A stretch of DNA of 23,761 bases, from positions 1 through 23,761 of the forward strand of contig NZ_UQXD01000038.1 in assembly GCF_900544955.1 (NCBI RefSeq). The letters are read 5' to 3'. Shown here piece by piece: positions 19,854 through 23,761 of the stretch; the first letter of the stretch is position 1, and each line of letters begins with the position of its first letter. The stretch comes from an uncultured Oscillibacter sp. (GTDB taxonomy: Bacteria > Bacillota > Clostridia > Oscillospirales > Oscillospiraceae). The notes under the pieces were generated by a model. It saw only the letters and a program-made list of their open reading frames with translations. It was not told the DNA's origin and did not search any database. The position numbers were made by a program, and so were the translations under genes.

Positions 19854-20681
19854 ATGCGGGAAATGCCAAAAGAGCTCCGGGCGGCGCTGCCGCTGACGGA
19901 GGCGCTCATCGGGGACTATTTGGAGGTGCTGCGGGACCGGGGGCGGAAGCGGGAGAGCCTGGGCGTGTACCGCCGCTGCCTCACCGCCCTGTATGACTAC
20001 CTGCCGCCGGAGAAAGTTGTCCGCCGGGAGACCCTTGGCCAGTGGCGGGACTGGATGCTCGCGGAGGGCTACGCCGCGCAGACGGTGAACTGCGGCCTCT
20101 CCGCCGCCAACGGCCTGCTGGACCACTGCGGCCGCCGGGATCTGCAGCTCACAGCGCACCTCCGGCCGGGGAAGACGTCCCAGCCGGAGCTGACCCGCCA
20201 GGAGTACTTGCGGCTTTTGCGGACCGCCCGCCTGCTGGGCAGGGAGCGCGCCTACCTGCTGATGAAGGCCATCGCGGGCATGGGCCTCTCCCTGGAGGAG
20301 CTGGCCGGTGTGACGGCGGAGGGCGCGCGGGAGGGGTGTCTGCGGGGGAGCGGCCGGACGGTCCGCATCCCGGAGTGCCTGCGCCGGGAGCTGCTGGACT
20401 ATGCCCGGCAGGCGGGCATCGCCGCGGGGCCGCTGTTCACCACCCGGAACGGGCGGCTGATGAGCCGCTCCAACGTGACGGACAGCATCCGGGCCCTGTG
20501 CCGCGACGCCCGGGTGCCGGAGGGGAAGGGAAATCCCCGGTGCCTGAAAAAGCTGTATCAGACCACCCAGGCGGAGATTCAAAGCGGCCTCGCCGTGTTG
20601 GCGGAGCAGGCCCACGACCGCCTGCTGGAGGCGGAGCAGATGGCCATCGGGGGGAGCGGCGGGGAGGTGAGGCGCCTGTGA
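19854..20681 (+). CDS. Recombinase-like protein lacking catalytic residues (pseudo-recombinase)
   Basis: A 275-residue homologue of the upstream tyrosine recombinase by layout and scattered identities (LTRQEYLRLLRTAR, LGRERAYLLMKAI, GPLFTTRNGRLMSRSNV). The active site is gone. TGIRVGE is replaced by MGLSLEE (catalytic Arg to Ser146). HNLRH is replaced by RCLKK (Arg229 and Lys232). The lysine loop is GSGRTVRIP. No tyrosine stands where Tyr262 should be (LLEAEQM). The reading frame is intact over its full length, which argues for a selected function, such as DNA binding at the switch sites or partnering the active enzyme. ATG 19854 is chosen because GGAGG ends 8 bases upstream; ATG 19848 touches the ribosome site. 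It would be transcribed only when the switch is inverted. Confidence 0.8.
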   Translation: MREMPKELRAALPLTEALIGDYLEVLRDRGRKRESLGVYRRCLTALYDYLPPEKVVRRETLGQWRDWMLAEGYAAQTVNCGLSAANGLLDHCGRRDLQLTAHLRPGKTSQPELTRQEYLRLLRTARLLGRERAYLLMKAIAGMGLSLEELAGVTAEGAREGCLRGSGRTVRIPECLRRELLDYARQAGIAAGPLFTTRNGRLMSRSNVTDSIRALCRDARVPEGKGNPRCLKKLYQTTQAEIQSGLAVLAEQAHDRLLEAEQMAIGGSGGEVRRL

Positions 20682-20685
20682 TCCC

Positions 20686-20703
20686 GGCCCCGGAAGCGGG
20701 GCC
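20686..20703 (+). promoter_or_regulatory. Hairpin between pseudo-recombinase and surface-protein genes
   Basis: GGCCCCG and CGGGGCC form a 7-bp stem with a GAAG loop. An A-run rather than a T-run follows, so it is not a plain terminator. It may be an RNA-stability element. No promoter was found in this 55-bp gap, so the surface-protein gene is probably cotranscribed with the gene before it. Confidence 0.45.
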
Positions 20704-20736
20704 AAGCTGAAAAAAGTATTTGGAGGAAGCAATCAA

Positions 20737-23682
20737 ATGAAGAAACGATTTTTAGCAACCCTGCTGGCCCTCGTGATGCTGTTGACCCTCCTGCCCGCGA
20801 CGGCGCTGGCGTATGAGATTACGAGAGTCCCGCTGACCCTGACCGTTAGCAGCTACGGCGCGCCCTTTTATAGTCCGGGCACCGGGGAACATACCGTCAG
20901 CAGCATCAGGGTCACAAAGTACATCAATAAGAGCGCGGTTGGCAGCAGCAATGCCAGCGGGTCGGCAAGAGCGTACTTTACCGGCAGCAATGCAACGGGC
21001 TGGGACTTGTGCATGGACATTGAGATTGGAAACTTCAAAACGACTTTGTCCGGAAGCGATGTCTCCAGAGCCCGCATTACGAACAAGGATATGAGCGGCG
21101 CCAGCGGCTATGTAACGTTCGGACTGTCCTTTAACAGCTCCGGCGGAACGTCGACCTATCTCTCCATTACCGGCGGGACGGCGCTTCCCGAGCCGGAGAC
21201 AGACTACACCCTGTCTTACAATGCCAACGGCGGAACCGGCGCTCCCGGCGCCCAGACGGGCAGCAGCACCACGGGGAGCTATACCTTCACGGTTGCAAGC
21301 GGCGTTCCCACCTGGGAGAACCACACCTTCCTGGGCTGGGCCACCGCCAGCGGCGCGACGGCGGCGGCGTATTCCGCCGGAGATACGATCACGCTGCAAA
21401 AGAACAGCCCCAGCCAGACCCTCTACGCGGTGTGGCAGGAGGACGCAATTCCCACAGACTACACCCTGTCCTACGACGCCAACGGCGGAACCGATGCCCC
21501 CGCCGCCGATACAGCCAGCACCGCCGAGGCGAGCCATACCTTCACGGTGACGAGTGCAGAGCCCACCTGGGAAAACCATACCTTCCTGGGCTGGGCGGAC
21601 GCGGCGACGGCAGAAACGGCTGCGTACCAGGGCGGAGAGGAGATCACGCTCTATGCCGCCGCCCCTGCCAAAACCCTCTACGCGGTGTGGGAGAAGTCCA
21701 CGGCCAACATTCCAGAGGCCCCCGGCGGAGAGCTGAGCGGGGCGCTGGACGGGGCGTTCGTGCAGGTGCACTGCGCCAACGAGAGCGCCGCCCACCAGGA
21801 CCGGACTTACGGCCTCCTCTCCGGCGGCTATACGGCGGGAGCGGTTCAGGGGAACGACGTGGACGGCTATACCTGCGCGGTCACGATCCAGCCCGATGCC
21901 TATGCCGCCCAGTACAGCGTGGACACGGGGACGCCCCATGGGACGGCGGACGAACAGGGATCGGTATCCATCACGCTCCAATATGACGCAGGGACGGAGA
22001 CCTGGACCACCAGCGCCATGGCGGTGGTGAGCGTGGCCTGCGAGTCCGTTCCCGCGGACCCCCAAAAGCAGATCACGGTCTCCTTCCAGGACCCGGACAC
22101 CGCCGCGGACATCATTGCGCCGGTTGCCCTGACGGCGGAGCATCCGGCGGTGGTCCCGCCCACGGAATACGAGGGGAAGACCATCACCGGCTGGACACTG
22201 AACGACACTCCCTACACCGGCGGCTTCAACCTGACGGAGCTGGCGGCCCTGGTAGGGGATTCCGGCTGGGCGGAGGACGGGGACTTCCTCTACGCGGAAT
22301 TGACCTTTGAAGCGGTCTACGGCACCCCGCCCGCCCCCGAGACGGTGACCATCCTGTTCCGGGTGGTCAACGGCACCTGGGCGGACGGCACCACGGCGGA
22401 CCAGCAGGTGGAGATCGAAAAGGGCACCGCGCTGGACGCCTGGATTCCCACCGGCATGCAGCCGCTGGAGGGTTTTGAGGGCGGCGCCTGGGACAAGGAC
22501 CCCGCGGGCGTCCAGACCGCCGACGCCGTGTATACCTACACCTTCAACGAAAAGGGCGTGACACCCCCGGAGACCTACACGGTGCACTTTGACAGCAGCG
22601 GCGGCAGCGCCGTCCCGTCCCAGACGGTGGCGGCGGGCAGCCCGGCAGTGAAGCCCGCCGACCCCACCCGGGGAGGCGACACCTTCCTGGGCTGGTACTT
22701 CAACGGCGAACCCTATGATTTCACCCGGCCGGTCACCGCCTCCCTCACCCTGGTTGCCCAATGGCGGACCAACGGCGGCAGCGACGATGACGACAGCTAT
22801 ACCCTGCGGTACAACACCAACGGCGGCGAGGCCATCCGGTCCGAGACCAGCAGCCGCAAGTGGACCAAGGACTACGAGGACCTGCCCACGCCGGAGAGAA
22901 GCGGCTTCCGCTTTGCGGGCTGGTACTACGACAAGGACCTGCGCGACAAGGTCACCGGCGACGTCAGCGTGAACAAGGCCACTGTGACGCTGTACGCCGC
23001 CTGGCGCGGCGGCGTGGCGGACCCCGGCGGCACCGGCGTGTCCAACTGGCTGAACACCACGGACCACATCGCCTTCCTCCACGGGTATCAGGACGGCACC
23101 TTCGCCCCCAACCGGAACATGTCCCGGGCCGAGGTGGCGCAGATGTTCTATAACCTGCTGCTGAACCGGGAGGTCCCCACGGATGTCCGCTACAGCGACG
23201 TGAAAGACGGCGACTGGTACGCCCCCGCCGTCCGCACCCTGTCCGCCCTGGGTATCCTCACCGGATATCAGGACGGCACCTTCCGGCCCTACCGGGCCGT
23301 CACCCGGGCGGAGTTCACCGTCATCGCCATGCGCTTTGCCGCGCTGGACCGCGCCGGGGAGAGCGCCTTCGGCGACGTCCGGCCCGGCGACTGGTATTAC
23401 GACGCCGTTGTGACCGCCACCGGCTACGGCTGGATCGGCGGCTACGACGACGGCACCTTCCGGCCCAACGCCCCCATCACCCGGGCGGCGGTGGCGTCCA
23501 TCGTGGACAACATGCTGGGCCGCAGCGCGGACGAGGACTTTGTGGATGCCCACGCCGATGAGTTGAGACAGTTCAGCGATCTGGACGAGGACTACTGGGC
23601 CTATTACAGCATCATGGAGGCCACCAACCCCCACACCTACCGCCAGAGCGGCGGCGCGGAGGACTGGAGGGCGCTGCAATAA
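20737..23682 (+). CDS. Secreted SLH-domain surface protein with InlB/Flg_new-type repeats
   Basis: A 981-residue protein. A signal peptide (1-25, cleavage after ATALA) is followed by an unrecognised beta-rich, Ser/Gly/Asn-rich N-terminal domain (26-155). Four Listeria-Bacteroides (InlB B-type) repeats are visible at about 157-234, 242-319, 614-677 and 688-757. Each starts like YTLSYxANGG and ends like LYAVW. Between repeats 2 and 3 lie other beta-rich modules. Three SLH domains (about 775-815, 819-868, 878-928), with GYQDGTFRP and ITRAE-type motifs, should bind secondary cell-wall polymer and hold the protein at the surface. GGAGGA precedes the ATG. The N-terminal 450 bp are less GC-rich than the rest. 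A role in adhesion or surface variation is inferred from the architecture and the upstream switch. Confidence 0.93.
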   Translation: MKKRFLATLLALVMLLTLLPATALAYEITRVPLTLTVSSYGAPFYSPGTGEHTVSSIRVTKYINKSAVGSSNASGSARAYFTGSNATGWDLCMDIEIGNFKTTLSGSDVSRARITNKDMSGASGYVTFGLSFNSSGGTSTYLSITGGTALPEPETDYTLSYNANGGTGAPGAQTGSSTTGSYTFTVASGVPTWENHTFLGWATASGATAAAYSAGDTITLQKNSPSQTLYAVWQEDAIPTDYTLSYDANGGTDAPAADTASTAEASHTFTVTSAEPTWENHTFLGWADAATAETAAYQGGEEITLYAAAPAKTLYAVWEKSTANIPEAPGGELSGALDGAFVQVHCANESAAHQDRTYGLLSGGYTAGAVQGNDVDGYTCAVTIQPDAYAAQYSVDTGTPHGTADEQGSVSITLQYDAGTETWTTSAMAVVSVACESVPADPQKQITVSFQDPDTAADIIAPVALTAEHPAVVPPTEYEGKTITGWTLNDTPYTGGFNLTELAALVGDSGWAEDGDFLYAELTFEAVYGTPPAPETVTILFRVVNGTWADGTTADQQVEIEKGTALDAWIPTGMQPLEGFEGGAWDKDPAGVQTADAVYTYTFNEKGVTPPETYTVHFDSSGGSAVPSQTVAAGSPAVKPADPTRGGDTFLGWYFNGEPYDFTRPVTASLTLVAQWRTNGGSDDDDSYTLRYNTNGGEAIRSETSSRKWTKDYEDLPTPERSGFRFAGWYYDKDLRDKVTGDVSVNKATVTLYAAWRGGVADPGGTGVSNWLNTTDHIAFLHGYQDGTFAPNRNMSRAEVAQMFYNLLLNREVPTDVRYSDVKDGDWYAPAVRTLSALGILTGYQDGTFRPYRAVTRAEFTVIAMRFAALDRAGESAFGDVRPGDWYYDAVVTATGYGWIGGYDDGTFRPNAPITRAAVASIVDNMLGRSADEDFVDAHADELRQFSDLDEDYWAYYSIMEATNPHTYRQSGGAEDWRALQ

Positions 23683-23696
23683 GCAAACCCCGCGGA

Positions 23697-23761
23697 CCGC
23701 CCCGAAGGGCGGGCGGCAGAGGGACCCCCTGGGCAGCGGGCATATCCGGAGGATATGCCCG
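23697..23761 (+). terminator. Hairpins after the surface-protein gene (window edge)
   Basis: CCGCCC/GGGCGG with a CGAA loop lies at 23697-23712. A perfect 11-bp stem with a GGA loop lies at 23737-23761 and ends on the last base. The second is probably the gene's terminator, but any T-run is beyond the window. Confidence 0.5.

Noticed and set aside
20752..23679. 975-codon minus-strand open frame opposite the SLH protein
   Set aside because: The plus strand encodes a signal peptide, repeats and three SLH domains. The antisense frame shows only Gly/Val/His-rich noise.

Overview
The window is a GC-rich (roughly two-thirds G+C by eye) segment of a chromosome from a Gram-positive anaerobe, most like the Oscillospiraceae (relatives of Flavonifractor, Oscillibacter, Lawsonibacter). 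This is inferred from the AGGAGG-type ribosome sites, the sigma-A promoters of TTGACA/TATAAT type, the clostridial gene families (a Tet(M)-like GTPase, an SLH surface protein, tandem GT4 glycolipid synthases) and the codon bias. I cannot name the species. No tRNA, rRNA, CRISPR array or insertion sequence was recognised.

Layout. (1) 1-516, minus strand: the start of a fatty-acid synthesis operon, acpP then accB (cut by the window edge), behind a textbook promoter whose start site abuts a 36-bp AT palindrome, a likely operator. (2) 579-4238, plus: potassium uptake genes trkA-trkH, then a fucA-like class II aldolase. (3) 4293-5418, minus: pfkA. (4) 5510-8627, plus: a ribosome-protection-type GTPase fused to a Rae1/YacP-type NYN endoribonuclease, translationally coupled to an lspA-like gene. 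(5) 8633-8890: a non-coding, hairpin-rich element bounded by inverted copies of one hairpin. (6) 8911-11688: ilvD (minus), diverging from an HpcH/HpaI-family aldolase (plus). (7) 11757-13162: an ECF sigma factor and a membrane anti-sigma factor. (8) 13173-15421: an ABC transporter of the BceAB/MacB class whose permease lacks the usual large extracellular domain. (9) 15426-18547: a glycolipid operon, with two GT4 glycosyltransferases flanking a VTT-domain (TVP38/DedA-like) membrane protein. (10) 18685-23761: a tyrosine recombinase, a promoter-bearing segment bounded by 20-bp inverted repeats, a second recombinase-like protein that has lost its catalytic residues, and a large SLH surface protein.

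The most interesting part is region 10. The sequence supports an invertible-promoter (phase-variation) switch. Two near-identical 20-bp sites (19564-19583 and 19816-19835) lie in opposite orientation. Each is an imperfect palindrome of the kind tyrosine recombinases use. Between them are a consensus-like promoter pointing left and a strong terminator pointing right. A left-facing terminator sits exactly outside the left site. As written the switch should be OFF for the downstream recombinase-like gene and the surface protein. Inversion would turn the promoter toward them.

Second in interest is the GTPase-Rae1 fusion, which joins two proteins that both act at the ribosomal A site. The glycolipid operon is third: it has a triple-copy operator motif over its promoter and an upstream sequence that matches the ECF promoter consensus, in the same window as an ECF sigma gene.
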